Part shown: positions 1 through 9,158 of the stretch, in pieces | How the letters are laid out: each line of letters begins with the position of its first letter | How positions within the stretch are numbered: the first letter of the stretch is position 1 | Assembly: GCA_026692865.1 (NCBI GenBank) | Contig: JAPLNI010000058.1 | Coordinates: 186,001 to 250,000 of the forward strand | Length of the DNA stretch: 64,000 bases | Source of the DNA: Planctomycetota bacterium | Lineage (GTDB): Bacteria > Planctomycetota > Planctomycetia > Pirellulales > Pirellulaceae | Direction: 5' to 3' | Program-made: the position numbers and the translations under genes | Notes under the pieces: generated by a model | What the model was told of the DNA's origin: nothing | The model's database searches: none | The model's input: only the letters and a program-made list of their open reading frames with translations

Positions 1-11
1 TCTTTTGTAGA

Positions 12-2006
12 TCATTTGCGTTTAAACATTTTGTCTAATTGATCACGGCTAAAGAAAATCGCAGTGGGACGACCATGCGGGCAGTGATGAGTATCTTGAT
101 AAATATATCGCTGCTCTAACAGCGATGAAATTTCTTGAGGAGTCAATTTATCGCCTGCCTTGATCGCAGCCTTACAAGACATCATGTTCATCATGTCGTC
201 CAGCAAGTCTCTTGGGTCTGGAGTTTTGCCAGCGACGAGCAGCGGTTCGATGACGACTCGCAACATTTCGCCCGGTGAAATGTTGGAGAGTACTGCAGGA
301 TACGCGGTCATTAAAATCGTGTCGCCGCCAAAGGGTTCGATTTCTATTCCCATTTGCGAAAGAATTTCGCGATGTTCTAGCGCAGTTGCAGCCTCCGATG
401 CAGTGAGCGTGATCGGTTCCGGAATCAACAGTCGTTGACTCTCCATGGATTTCGATAAAATTCGATCGCGAATCTGCTCGTATAACACTCGTTCATGCAG
501 CGCGTGTTGGTCGATAACCACCATTCCTGAATCGTCTTGCGTGACCAGATATCGATTGTGAATTTGAAAACCCTGGTGGCTGGAAGATGGCTGCGAGCTT
601 TCCTGGCTCGCGAGTTCGCTACCGATCGATTGTGTTTCGGGTGTTGGTGGTTGTATGTCGCTTGAATCCCACGGTGAGGTTTGTGGGGTATCGATGCGTT
701 GATGGATGTCGAGTGCGTGCTTGGATTGAAGCGAGGACGACTGGCCATCAAAGGGTCTAAACGAAGGCAATTGACCTGTGTAGCCACTTAGCGGCAAGCT
801 TTGATTCGCCACGGTTGCAGGAATCGGCGAGCCAAACGCATTGGCAAAGTTACTGAAGCTTGCTGACGAAAATCCCGAACCGCTGTTACTTGGTGGTCCC
901 AAGTTCGAAGCAGCGAAACCACCGTGGCTTCGAGAACTGCCGGCACTTACGCCTGCAAACGAGTGCTCTTCTCGAGAAGAATCTTGACTATCGTGCGAAC
1001 GAACGCGAGCAGTAAGGTCTGAGCTCAAGAATTTTTGTCTGAGCGCTTGAAGTAATCGGCGATAGATTTCACCACCATCGAGGAATCGAACTTCGCTTTT
1101 CGTTGGATGAACATTCACGTCGACTTGGTTTGATGGGATGTCCAAGTGCAAGTAACAGATTGGAAAACGCCCGACCATCAGCAATCCACGATACGCTTCA
1201 CCGAGTGCATGCTGCAAGGCGCGGTCGCGAATGTAACGTCCATTGAGAAACAAAAACTGCATGCGGTTGTTGCTTCGTGAGACCGAGGGATCGACCACGT
1301 ATCCATGAAGCCGAATTCCGGCATCGCTGGAGTCAATTGGAATCATCGCTTCAGAGATTTCGCTCCCAAAGAACGCGTGAACTCGTTCAGCCATGCGATG
1401 TGTTGCAGGCAAGTCATGCAAGGTGCGATCGTTGCTGATCAAAACCATGTGAACCTGTGGATAGGCAAGTGCGATTCGTGTGAAGGCCTCGATAGTGTGC
1501 CCCATTTCGGTCTGAGGCGACTTGAGAAATTTCCTTCGAACGGGCGTGTTGAAAAAGAGGTGTCGCACTTCGATAGTCGTACCAACGGGTGAGGCGCATG
1601 CGTATGGTCCCTCTTGCTCGCCGCCGCGAATAATAAGTTCGGCTCCGCTTTCTGAATCTTTGGTTCGGGATCGAATGGTGAGGTGTGAGATCTCAGCGAC
1701 CGAAGCAAGTGCCTCACCGCGAAAACCGAGCGTCCGAATATCAAAGAGATCATCAGCCACAACGAGCTTGCTTGTGGCGTGCGGTGCGACTGCGAGAATC
1801 AGCTCGTCATCATGAATTCCGCAGCCATCATCGGCGATACGAATAAGATCGATTCCACCGCCTTCGACCGTCAATTCGATTCGTGTTGCTCCTGCGTCGA
1901 TGCTGTTCTCAAGCATCTCTTTCACGACGCTCGCCGGCCGCTCGATAACTTCGCCGGCGGCAATTTTGTTGATGAGGCTCGTTGAAAGCACTTGAATGTT
2001 TGGCAT
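12..2006 (-). CDS. mutL: DNA mismatch repair protein MutL (endonuclease type)
   Basis: MutL links mismatch recognition by MutS to strand removal. The N-terminal third is a GHKL ATPase: the protein opens with the MutL signature INKIAAGEVIERPASVVKE, followed by ENSIDAGA, DDGCGI and GFRGEA. A Ser/Gly/Pro-rich linker (about residues 340-480) leads to the C-terminal dimerisation domain. That domain carries the metal-binding endonuclease motif DQHALHERVLYE (about residue 497) and the late CPHGRP motif, so this is a nicking MutL as in bacteria without MutH (family knowledge). The ATG at 2006 is preferred because AGGAGG lies 10 nt upstream; the in-frame TTG 9 nt earlier is too close to that site. 664 residues, a usual length. 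It is the last gene before the window edge on this strand. Confidence 0.97.
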   Translation of the reverse strand: MPNIQVLSTSLINKIAAGEVIERPASVVKEMLENSIDAGATRIELTVEGGGIDLIRIADDGCGIHDDELILAVAPHATSKLVVADDLFDIRTLGFRGEALASVAEISHLTIRSRTKDSESGAELIIRGGEQEGPYACASPVGTTIEVRHLFFNTPVRRKFLKSPQTEMGHTIEAFTRIALAYPQVHMVLISNDRTLHDLPATHRMAERVHAFFGSEISEAMIPIDSSDAGIRLHGYVVDPSVSRSNNRMQFLFLNGRYIRDRALQHALGEAYRGLLMVGRFPICYLHLDIPSNQVDVNVHPTKSEVRFLDGGEIYRRLLQALRQKFLSSDLTARVRSHDSQDSSREEHSFAGVSAGSSRSHGGFAASNLGPPSNSGSGFSSASFSNFANAFGSPIPATVANQSLPLSGYTGQLPSFRPFDGQSSSLQSKHALDIHQRIDTPQTSPWDSSDIQPPTPETQSIGSELASQESSQPSSSHQGFQIHNRYLVTQDDSGMVVIDQHALHERVLYEQIRDRILSKSMESQRLLIPEPITLTASEAATALEHREILSQMGIEIEPFGGDTILMTAYPAVLSNISPGEMLRVVIEPLLVAGKTPDPRDLLDDMMNMMSCKAAIKAGDKLTPQEISSLLEQRYIYQDTHHCPHGRPTAIFFSRDQLDKMFKRK

Positions 2007-2114
2007 TATTATCAATCCTCCTGACGTGATCCATTGGGTGCAATTCGCTTTGCACTATCGACTTTCGCTTGCGAATGTCGCCGGTCGCGACCTTCCTAAA
2101 GTTCAACAAAACAA

Positions 2115-3809
2115 TCAGCTCTCTGCCTCTTTGTACTTATCCAATTTTCTGTAGAGCGTCCGAGCACCTATCTCTAAAATCTTAGCGGCTTCTTCGCGAT
2201 TCCCGTTCGTGATTTTCAGCGTTTGTTCGATCGCCCAACGTTCGATTGTGTCCATCGACTGTCCGATCAGCTCTGGAACTTCTTTTGCGGAACGGGACGG
2301 ATGCGAGCTAGTCAATGAAGCTGACGATGACGCTGAGGACGGTGCAGCGGATGAAGATGATGATGTTTGGTTAGGTTGTGGTTCGATGACGGTCAAGGGT
2401 CCAGAAATTTTGTCGAACACAACTGTTCCATCAACAATCGCATCGTCAACGGTAGTTGATTCTATTCGGTTTTTTTCGATCAGCAGTCGAGGCTTGGGCG
2501 TATTGATGTATCCTCCCAACGAGCTGCTCAATTGCGAGTCCATTAACTCGGGTGGAAGATCGTCCAGGTCCAGCTTCCCGTCGGTATCTAGAACGATCAT
2601 CGTTTCTACGAAGTTGCGTAGCTGGCGTATGTTTCCTGGCCAATCGTAGGCATAAAACTTTCGAGTCACAGACGGAGAAAATGTTGCTAATCCTTTTCCA
2701 TGGCGTCGAATGAAGAACTTTCGAAAGTGATCCATCAATGGCACGATATCGTCGCGACGCTCACGAAGGCTTGGAAGGTGAACGGTTACCACCTTCAGTC
2801 GATAGTAGAGGTCGTTTCGGAAAGACCCATCTTCGATCATGTGTTCGAGAGGTCGATTCGTAGCAGAAATCAGACGCACATTGACCTTGATAGATTTGTT
2901 GTCGCCAACACGTGTGACGGAATGCTCTTCTAGAACACGAAGCAATTTGATTTGTGTGCTCATCGGCATGTCACCGACTTCATCTAGAAACAGCGTTCCA
3001 CCATCGGCGTATTGAAAGGCTCCTTCGCGATCAGTAACCGCGTCAGTGTAGGCACCGCGAACGTGGCCAAAGAGTTCACTCTCGACTAAGTTCTCGGAGA
3101 CGGCGCGAGTATTAATCGCGACCATTCGTTTGTTTTTTCGAGGACTATTTTGGTGGATAGCGCGGGCGACCAATTCTTTTCCGGTTCCGCTTTCGCCGGT
3201 GATCAAAACGGTTGCGTCGGTTGGAGCAATTCTTTTCAGCCGGTCGATCATGTTTTGCATGGCCGGATCGGAATAGATCAAACCTTCGAAGCCGAATTTT
3301 TCATCCAGTCGTCGCCGAAGTTCAACGTTGGTTTGCTTGAGCGCGACTGCTTGGGTTGCCTTTTCAATAATCGCCCGAAGTTGGTTCGGAGTGATCGGTT
3401 TCTCGAGGAAGCTGAAGGCCCCTTGGCGCATGGCTTCGACGGCTTTGGACACGGTAGCGTGGCCAGTCACCATGACGACTTCACAGTCTGGAAGCAACTG
3501 CTTGGCAAGATCAAGAACTTGCATGCCGTCAAAATCGTTCATCATCAGATCGGTCACGACGATGTCGTAGTTGTTCTGCTCCAACATCCGCTTCCCCTCA
3601 GGCCCGGATGTGACCAAAGTACACTGGTACCCGACTTTTTCGAGGCTTTCCGTCATCGCTTGCGCATGGGCTTGATCGTTATCGACAATCAAGATCGAGA
3701 CGTGGATTTGGTTGCCTGAATGTGCGAGATCCGTCGACATCAATGCCGTCGGCGAAGCGTCTCCGATGGAAAAATTTCTACTTTTAGCGGGTCCGGCGTG
3801 AGATTCCAT
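2115..3809 (-). CDS. NtrC-family sigma-54-dependent response regulator
   Basis: Three-part transcription regulator. The N-terminal receiver has its phospho-acceptor Asp in VVTDLMM and its Lys in LEKPI. The central AAA+ domain shows Walker A GESGTGKE, Walker B GTLFLDE and an arginine-rich sensor region. A Ser/Ala-rich linker leads to a C-terminal Fis-type helix-turn-helix (NREEAAKILEIGARTLYRKL). The loop that contacts sigma-54 reads GAYTDA instead of the usual GAFTGA, so its activation ability is worth testing. No histidine kinase is adjacent. The start is uncertain: the ATG at 3809 is listed, but an in-frame TTG at 3866 with GGAAG upstream and a later ATG just before the receiver are also possible. 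It is divergent from the chorismate mutase gene. Confidence 0.93.
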   Translation of the reverse strand: MESHAGPAKSRNFSIGDASPTALMSTDLAHSGNQIHVSILIVDNDQAHAQAMTESLEKVGYQCTLVTSGPEGKRMLEQNNYDIVVTDLMMNDFDGMQVLDLAKQLLPDCEVVMVTGHATVSKAVEAMRQGAFSFLEKPITPNQLRAIIEKATQAVALKQTNVELRRRLDEKFGFEGLIYSDPAMQNMIDRLKRIAPTDATVLITGESGTGKELVARAIHQNSPRKNKRMVAINTRAVSENLVESELFGHVRGAYTDAVTDREGAFQYADGGTLFLDEVGDMPMSTQIKLLRVLEEHSVTRVGDNKSIKVNVRLISATNRPLEHMIEDGSFRNDLYYRLKVVTVHLPSLRERRDDIVPLMDHFRKFFIRRHGKGLATFSPSVTRKFYAYDWPGNIRQLRNFVETMIVLDTDGKLDLDDLPPELMDSQLSSSLGGYINTPKPRLLIEKNRIESTTVDDAIVDGTVVFDKISGPLTVIEPQPNQTSSSSSAAPSSASSSASLTSSHPSRSAKEVPELIGQSMDTIERWAIEQTLKITNGNREEAAKILEIGARTLYRKLDKYKEAES

Positions 3810-4172
3810 AAAAACTTTGCGAGGGAAATTCGTTTTCAAGTCGGGAAGTAGATGCGAGTTACCCAAGTTTCGAGAGCTTCCAACTTAGCACTCGAAGAAA
3901 TTCGCATCTTTCATTATACTACTTTAGGTGATTATGAGGGGTCGAAGCTGATTTCGTTAGCCCCAATCGATCACCCGAGATTGCCTAGCCCAATTAAAAA
4001 CCTGTTACCGTCATTTCAACTCTGCCAATCGTTTTACGCCAACAGGTAAACTTTGAAAGTTAGCTCGTTTTTCACTTTTGAAGGTAATCTGAGTGCTATT
4101 TGATCGTTCCGGTGTCCTCATTACTGACGTGTTTTCTCCCCGAGATCTTCCTTTTCGCTTCTCGTTCCTTAC
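3810..4172. other. Intergenic region between divergent genes
   Basis: This gap separates the leftward response regulator from rightward aroH and should hold both promoters. I see no convincing -35/-10 pair or sigma-54 -24/-12 element. A 7-bp inverted repeat, ACCTGTT at 4000-4006 and AACAGGT at 4041-4047, is the only structure noted. It may be chance. Confidence 0.4.
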
Positions 4173-4601
4173 ATGACTCATACTGCATGCCGCGGAGTTC
4201 GCGGTGCAACTACTGTCGAAACTAATAGTCGGGAAGAAATCCTGCGAGCGACCCGCCAGCTTCTGGCGTTGATGATTCGTCGCAATACGATGGATTCCAA
4301 GGACGTCGGCAGTGCAATTTTCACGGTGACTAAAGACCTCGACGCGGAGTTCCCTGCACTTGCGGCTCGGCAAATGGGCTGGCTGGACGTCCCCCTACTG
4401 TGTGGTTACGAAGTTTCTGTCACGGGGTCGTTGCCGCAATGCATTCGAATTCTGCTTAACTGGAACACGGAAAAAACTCAATCCGAGATCCAGCACGTCT
4501 ACATCCACGATGCAATCAAGCTTCGTCCCGATCTTTCAAAACTGCCGCCCGTAGATTGGGACGAACTAGAAGATTGGATTCAACAGCAAGTTGCGATGTG
4601 A
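4173..4601 (+). CDS. aroH: Monofunctional chorismate mutase, AroH class
   Basis: Converts chorismate to prephenate, the branch point to phenylalanine and tyrosine. The sequence matches the Bacillus subtilis-type AroH fold along its whole length. It has N-terminal RGVRGATTVE with the substrate-binding Arg, EILRATRQLL, AIFTVTKDLDAEFPA, the PLLCGYEVSVTGSLPQCIRIL core with active-site Cys and Arg, and a final HVYIHDAIKLRPDL strand. At 142 residues it is about 15 longer than the family norm, mostly as a C-terminal tail. It stands alone, with a small membrane gene downstream. No Shine-Dalgarno sequence is evident before the ATG. Confidence 0.95.
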   Translation: MTHTACRGVRGATTVETNSREEILRATRQLLALMIRRNTMDSKDVGSAIFTVTKDLDAEFPALAARQMGWLDVPLLCGYEVSVTGSLPQCIRILLNWNTEKTQSEIQHVYIHDAIKLRPDLSKLPPVDWDELEDWIQQQVAM

Positions 4602-4692
4602 ATCCCCGAGTCAATAAAGCCAAAACCATCCAATTCCCGGTGTTTTTGAAAAGCACCAGCCCCCACTACAACCAGATTTGAATCAAATAATC

Positions 4693-5070
4693 ATGGCGAA
4701 AACAACTATTATTTTTGGTGTCCTACTCATCGGAGTAACACTCGGTGTCATCGCTTACAACGGTGGTTTCCAAAGCATTACCGTTCTGATCCCGAGTTTT
4801 ATCGGTGCAATCATTGCTATTTGTGGGCTACTGGCTCTGGACGAAAAGAAGCGAAAGCACGCCATGCACGCTGCGGTGTTGGTCGGTTTGTTGGGTGGTT
4901 TGGCTTGCATCGGTCAAGGGTCTGCACAGCTGATGAAGCTTGGCACGGACAAAGCTCCTTCGATTGATAAATTGGCTTCGGTTTGGGCCACCGGGGCTCT
5001 TTGTGTCCTATTTGTTGTTTTGTGCGTCCAGTCGTTCATCGCTGCTCGAAAACAACGCGAAGCAGCTTAG
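4693..5070 (+). CDS. Small integral membrane protein, unknown function
   Basis: I do not recognise a family. The 125-residue product is largely hydrophobic, with about four predicted membrane segments: TTIIFGVLLIGVTLGVIAY, the stretch around SFIGAIIAICGLLAL, VLVGLLGGLACIG, and ATGALCVLFVVLCVQSFIA. The basic loop DEKKRKHAMH lies between the second and third. It ends in a short basic tail (ARKQREAA). The ATG at 4693 is chosen over an in-frame TTG 15 nt upstream; neither has a clear ribosome site. It follows aroH by 91 bp and may share its transcript, which says nothing about its job. Confidence 0.72.
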   Translation: MAKTTIIFGVLLIGVTLGVIAYNGGFQSITVLIPSFIGAIIAICGLLALDEKKRKHAMHAAVLVGLLGGLACIGQGSAQLMKLGTDKAPSIDKLASVWATGALCVLFVVLCVQSFIAARKQREAA

Positions 5071-5100
5071 CGATTTGACCAATCTAAATTGCCGGAAGCT

Positions 5101-5180
5101 CGATTCGTAAGAATTCAGATCATGATTGATATATTGGTGAAACCCATGGTGTTCGGATGACTTACGACATCTGCTACGGG
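5101..5180 (+). repeat. Composite palindromic repeat, family B, copy 1
   Basis: Two short palindromic blocks about 45 bp apart: ATTCGTAAGAATTC at 5103-5116 and a degenerate GGATGACTTACGACATCTG followed by CTACGGGG at the right end. The same two blocks in the same order recur at 45259-45344, and inverted at 63275-63358. This copy is the most diverged. It lies in the gap before the secretion operon. Confidence 0.8.
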
Positions 5181-5330
5181 GTAACGATGCTTACTAAGCG
5201 GTTTTAGGCGATGCAATCGTCAAGAACTCTGTGAAATTGCGGAACTCGGGGGCTAGAACTGGGTTTTAAGTTCTACGGATCGGACTAGAGTTATAGAGTC
5301 CCTTCCAAAACCACGAACCAAGCAAAAACC

Positions 5331-8300
5331 ATGGATTCACTCACTTTTGAGGCGATTATCGCACTTTATAATTGGCTTTCTGAGCGTTTCGATCAATCAA
5401 GATTGGTTGGTCGACGTTCGATGCAGCTTTTTATTCGAAGTCGGATTTCCAGTCTGATTTCGTGCCGTTCGATGGTTTTCGGGGTTGTATTGGCAGCCCA
5501 ATCGCTGGTGGCTTGTAGCACTTTTGCGTCAGACGATCCAGAGATGTTGGGCGTTCTTCCGCTTATTTTGAAGCCTGAGATCGCTCAGCAAATGACGATC
5601 TCCCCTTCTCAGCAAGACAGAATCGCCGAAGTAATCGAAGCTCGACGCGAAGAAGCTCTCGATTTGGCATCCCAGCTACGAGCCCTCCCGCCCGCCGAAC
5701 GCCCAAACAAGATGCGAGATTTGGTCCGCGAAATTGAGAAACGTGGAGCGGCCGTTTTAAATCTTCAGCAGCGGAGTCAGATGGAAAGACTTCGGATAAG
5801 TGAGCAGGGGCTCTCCACGCTTGCTGATCCTGACGTAGCTCAAACGCTTGAGTTGAGTGCTGGTCAAGCGGAACAAGTTCAGATGATCCTTGGGCTTCGA
5901 GGTCAACTTTCGCGAGAACTCGGTGGCGAGGCTGCCGCGAATGCAGAAGTTGACCGCCGACTACGGGACCAACTCACACCGTCCCAATGGTCGACATGGC
6001 AAGCCATGGCAGGTCAGTCGGCAAAGAAGCCCACTAGCACCGCCGCCGTGGAAGCAAGCTCGCCATCGAACTCAATCGATAATCAAAAAGCCCCGCCAGC
6101 GATGGTACCCGACGGTGTTGCTCAAGCTCCAGCAGCGGCTGATAGCCAAATCGACTCTCGTGCTGCTGCCAATCTACCAACCGCGCAAGATCCGGCGACT
6201 CTGCAAAATCAAACTTCAGATCGCAATACAAAAGCTCCGAGCACTGCCGAGATGGTTTCGAAAAGTATGGAGATTCCGCTCACAATCAATTTCAAAGCGA
6301 CACCCTGGGAGCAAGTGCTTCAGTGGATCGCAGGTGAGGCCGAGTTGAGTCTCCAGGCTGACGCTTTTCCACCAGGAACTTTTACTTACCGCGATCCCTA
6401 TCGCACATATACGGTTGGTGAAGCGTTAGATGTAATGAATGGCGTGCTGCTCAGCAAAGGCTATCGGCTGGTTCGTCGTCAGCGATCGCTTATGGTAATC
6501 GACCTTGGAAACGGCGAGTCGCCCGAAGTTGTTCGAGGGCTCATTCGCGAGTTAGCTGAACTGGTTTCACCTGAGGAGCTTGATAACCGCGGCGAATATG
6601 AACTGTTGAAATGCTTGTTTGTCCTTTCACGACAGAGTCCAGAAGAAGCTCAGAAAGAGATCATGCTTCTGATTGGACCGGAGGGTTCCACTGTCCCCTT
6701 GCCTTCGGCTAGCCAGATACTCGTGACCGAAACTGCTGGTAAGCTTAAGTTGATTCGAGAGATGCTTAGCCGAGTCGAAAACCCAGATAACGTCCGTGGG
6801 TCAAAGATCGTTACGATCCCGCTCAAGTTTGTAACAGCAGAAGAAGTGTTAGCAGTTGCACGACCATTGCTTGGATTGAAGGAAGCAACAAACCAGTCCG
6901 AAGACCTCAATGTTTCGACCGATACGTTTGGCAACACCATTTATGCAACAGGCTCTCCAGATAAGCTTCAGAAGTTGTCCGACTTTGTTCTTCAAATCGA
7001 TGTGAAACCCGATGCGAGCGGACCAACTTCTGTCACGATTGAGCAACCCACACTGAAGACGCATCGAATCCTCTCTTCGGATCCGGATACTGCACTCAGC
7101 GTTCTACAAACGTTGTTGGCAGGGAGTGCGAACGTGCGAATGGCACTTGAACCCAAGACCAATAGCATTGTCGCCTCCGGTACACAAGCCGATCACAAAT
7201 TGATCATCGATACACTCGCCGAGTTAGCTGGTCAGAATAGTAGCTTCAACATTGTTCAACTGAATCGCATCGATACACAATCGGCTATCCTTACGCTTGA
7301 AAAGTTCTTCGGAAAGACCAGCAGTAAAGAGGGAGATGCAACCGGTGGACCTATTTTCTTTGGTGACTTGGCCTCACGAACCATCATGGTGAAAGGCTCA
7401 CCTCAGGAGGTCGAGCAGGTGAAAGACTTGATCAGCAAGCTCGAAGAAACAGGACCGCAGGCAGACTTGTTGGGCAAGTCAGTTCGTGTTCTTCCCATGA
7501 CAGGAAAAAACGCTGACCGAGCGCTTGAACAAATTCAATATCTTTGGGAAGCCAAGAAAAAGAAGAATCGCATCCAGATTCGGTTACCTGCTTCTGAAGC
7601 TAATAAACCGGACGAAGAAAGCATTCGTGAAGCACAACCAGAAACGCGCGAACCATCCGCTTCGATTCGCAAGGGTAAAAACCCAACCAACAGCCCATTC
7701 AACAGATTAGGTCGACTTGTCGCAACGCAGATTACAACAAGCAGCGATTTGGCAACTGCATCGTCGGAATCAGTTGGAATCAAAGCCGATGTTCAATCAA
7801 GCGAAGTTCAACCCAACGATAATAATGCACCGCTCCAGCAAGAGAACGAAAACGAAGGTGCAGACATCATGATTTTTCGCGGACCGAATGGTTTGATTGT
7901 CACAAGCGACGACCCAGAAGCACTCGAGGAGTTTGAGCAACTGGCGCGGATGGTTACCGAGCAAATGAGTTTTGGCCCAACCGAGCCAACCGTGTTTTAT
8001 CTGAAGTTTGTAAGTGCAAAGGCGGCTTCGGAACTTCTCAATAGTATCCTCTCCGGTGAGGCTTCATCATCTGGTGGCGGTGGTGGCGGATTACTTGGGA
8101 GCGTGCTTGGTGAAGTTGGTGGTGGGCTTGTTGGAAGTCTTTTGGGCGGTGGCGGCGGTGGATCTGATGTGAGCACGATCTCAGGCGGTATGGCAAGCGG
8201 CGAGATTAGCATGACTGCCGACCCGCGTTTGAATTGCTTGGTGGTTCGCGCTAATTCTGCTGATTTGGATTTGATTTCTGATCTCCTTGAAACCATTGAT

Positions 8301-9080
8301 CAAGAAGATAGCCCGACCAAAATTGAAACCAGTGGCAAAGTACGATTGATTCAAGTTGTAAACAACAGCGTCGAAGAAATCGCAGCTGTAGTAAAACAAG
8401 TCTTCGCCGATCGGATTGCTGCCGCTCCGAATGCAGGCGGCGGTGGAGGAGGCCAACAACGACAACCTAGTCCCCAGGAGTTTATGGAAGCTCTGCGCGG
8501 AGGTGGTGGTGGGCGAGGCGGTCGTGGTGGCGGTGCATCGAGCGAATTAAAGCAAGCAACCATGACCGTTGGAACCGATGTCAAGAATAACACGCTCATT
8601 ATTACGTCCTCGCAAAACCTGTACGATGAAGTAACAGAACTGGTTACAATGCTCGATCAAGCTGCACTTGAAAAAGAGGAGAAAGTGGAGGTCGTTCAAT
8701 TAGATGGAAGCGTCAACGCAACAGTCCTTCAAAACGCACTTCGCGCAACCTTCGGTGCTCAAGCGAAGTCAACAAACGTAGCCGCAACCTCATCGAACTC
8801 GTCATCACCTTCCAGCAGTGGCAATAGTTCTTCAAGCAGTAGCGGTTCTCCGTCAAGCGGTGGTGGATTTGATCCTGCAGCAGCTGCACAGAGAGCCGAA
8901 TTTTTTCGCCAATTTCAAGGCGGTGGCCCCGGTGGTTTTGGAAGAGGTGGAGGTGGAGGCCCGCCCGGTTTTGGTGGATTCGGTGGTTTTGGCAGTGGTG
9001 ATCGAGGGGGTGATCGAGGTGGCTCGGGAAGCTCCCAAGGTGGTGACGCTGGTCGAAGCCGAAGTCGTGGTGGTCGATAG
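5331..9080 (+). CDS. GspD-like secretin N-domain protein lacking a recognisable barrel
   Basis: First gene of the secretion operon, 1249 residues. After a start-proximal stretch comes a signal-peptide-like segment (about residues 45-66, ending near STFASDD). A helical charged region (70-215) and an STN/N0-like domain (about 310-390) follow. Then come at least six N1-type KH-fold repeats, recognisable as IPLKFV..A.EVL, NIVQLNRIDTQSA, FYLKFVSAKAASELL and RLIQVVNNSVEEIA, each with a following 'NTLIIxxS/G' strand. Glycine runs separate the late repeats and the protein ends in a long Gly/Ser-rich tail. No C-terminal secretin pore domain is visible. It probably forms periplasmic rings or a scaffold. 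The start could instead be the ATG at 5421, which would shorten the n-region. Confidence 0.85.
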   Translation: MDSLTFEAIIALYNWLSERFDQSRLVGRRSMQLFIRSRISSLISCRSMVFGVVLAAQSLVACSTFASDDPEMLGVLPLILKPEIAQQMTISPSQQDRIAEVIEARREEALDLASQLRALPPAERPNKMRDLVREIEKRGAAVLNLQQRSQMERLRISEQGLSTLADPDVAQTLELSAGQAEQVQMILGLRGQLSRELGGEAAANAEVDRRLRDQLTPSQWSTWQAMAGQSAKKPTSTAAVEASSPSNSIDNQKAPPAMVPDGVAQAPAAADSQIDSRAAANLPTAQDPATLQNQTSDRNTKAPSTAEMVSKSMEIPLTINFKATPWEQVLQWIAGEAELSLQADAFPPGTFTYRDPYRTYTVGEALDVMNGVLLSKGYRLVRRQRSLMVIDLGNGESPEVVRGLIRELAELVSPEELDNRGEYELLKCLFVLSRQSPEEAQKEIMLLIGPEGSTVPLPSASQILVTETAGKLKLIREMLSRVENPDNVRGSKIVTIPLKFVTAEEVLAVARPLLGLKEATNQSEDLNVSTDTFGNTIYATGSPDKLQKLSDFVLQIDVKPDASGPTSVTIEQPTLKTHRILSSDPDTALSVLQTLLAGSANVRMALEPKTNSIVASGTQADHKLIIDTLAELAGQNSSFNIVQLNRIDTQSAILTLEKFFGKTSSKEGDATGGPIFFGDLASRTIMVKGSPQEVEQVKDLISKLEETGPQADLLGKSVRVLPMTGKNADRALEQIQYLWEAKKKKNRIQIRLPASEANKPDEESIREAQPETREPSASIRKGKNPTNSPFNRLGRLVATQITTSSDLATASSESVGIKADVQSSEVQPNDNNAPLQQENENEGADIMIFRGPNGLIVTSDDPEALEEFEQLARMVTEQMSFGPTEPTVFYLKFVSAKAASELLNSILSGEASSSGGGGGGLLGSVLGEVGGGLVGSLLGGGGGGSDVSTISGGMASGEISMTADPRLNCLVVRANSADLDLISDLLETIDQEDSPTKIETSGKVRLIQVVNNSVEEIAAVVKQVFADRIAAAPNAGGGGGGQQRQPSPQEFMEALRGGGGGRGGRGGGASSELKQATMTVGTDVKNNTLIITSSQNLYDEVTELVTMLDQAALEKEEKVEVVQLDGSVNATVLQNALRATFGAQAKSTNVAATSSNSSSPSSSGNSSSSSSGSPSSGGGFDPAAAAQRAEFFRQFQGGGPGGFGRGGGGGPPGFGGFGGFGSGDRGGDRGGSGSSQGGDAGRSRSRGGR

Positions 9081-9158
9081 CTTCTCGATCGATTCTACTA
9101 ATAGATGCTGTTGGTGCTGCTGCAAAGCGACCTTTGTAAGGGTGAGATTGATAAAATC

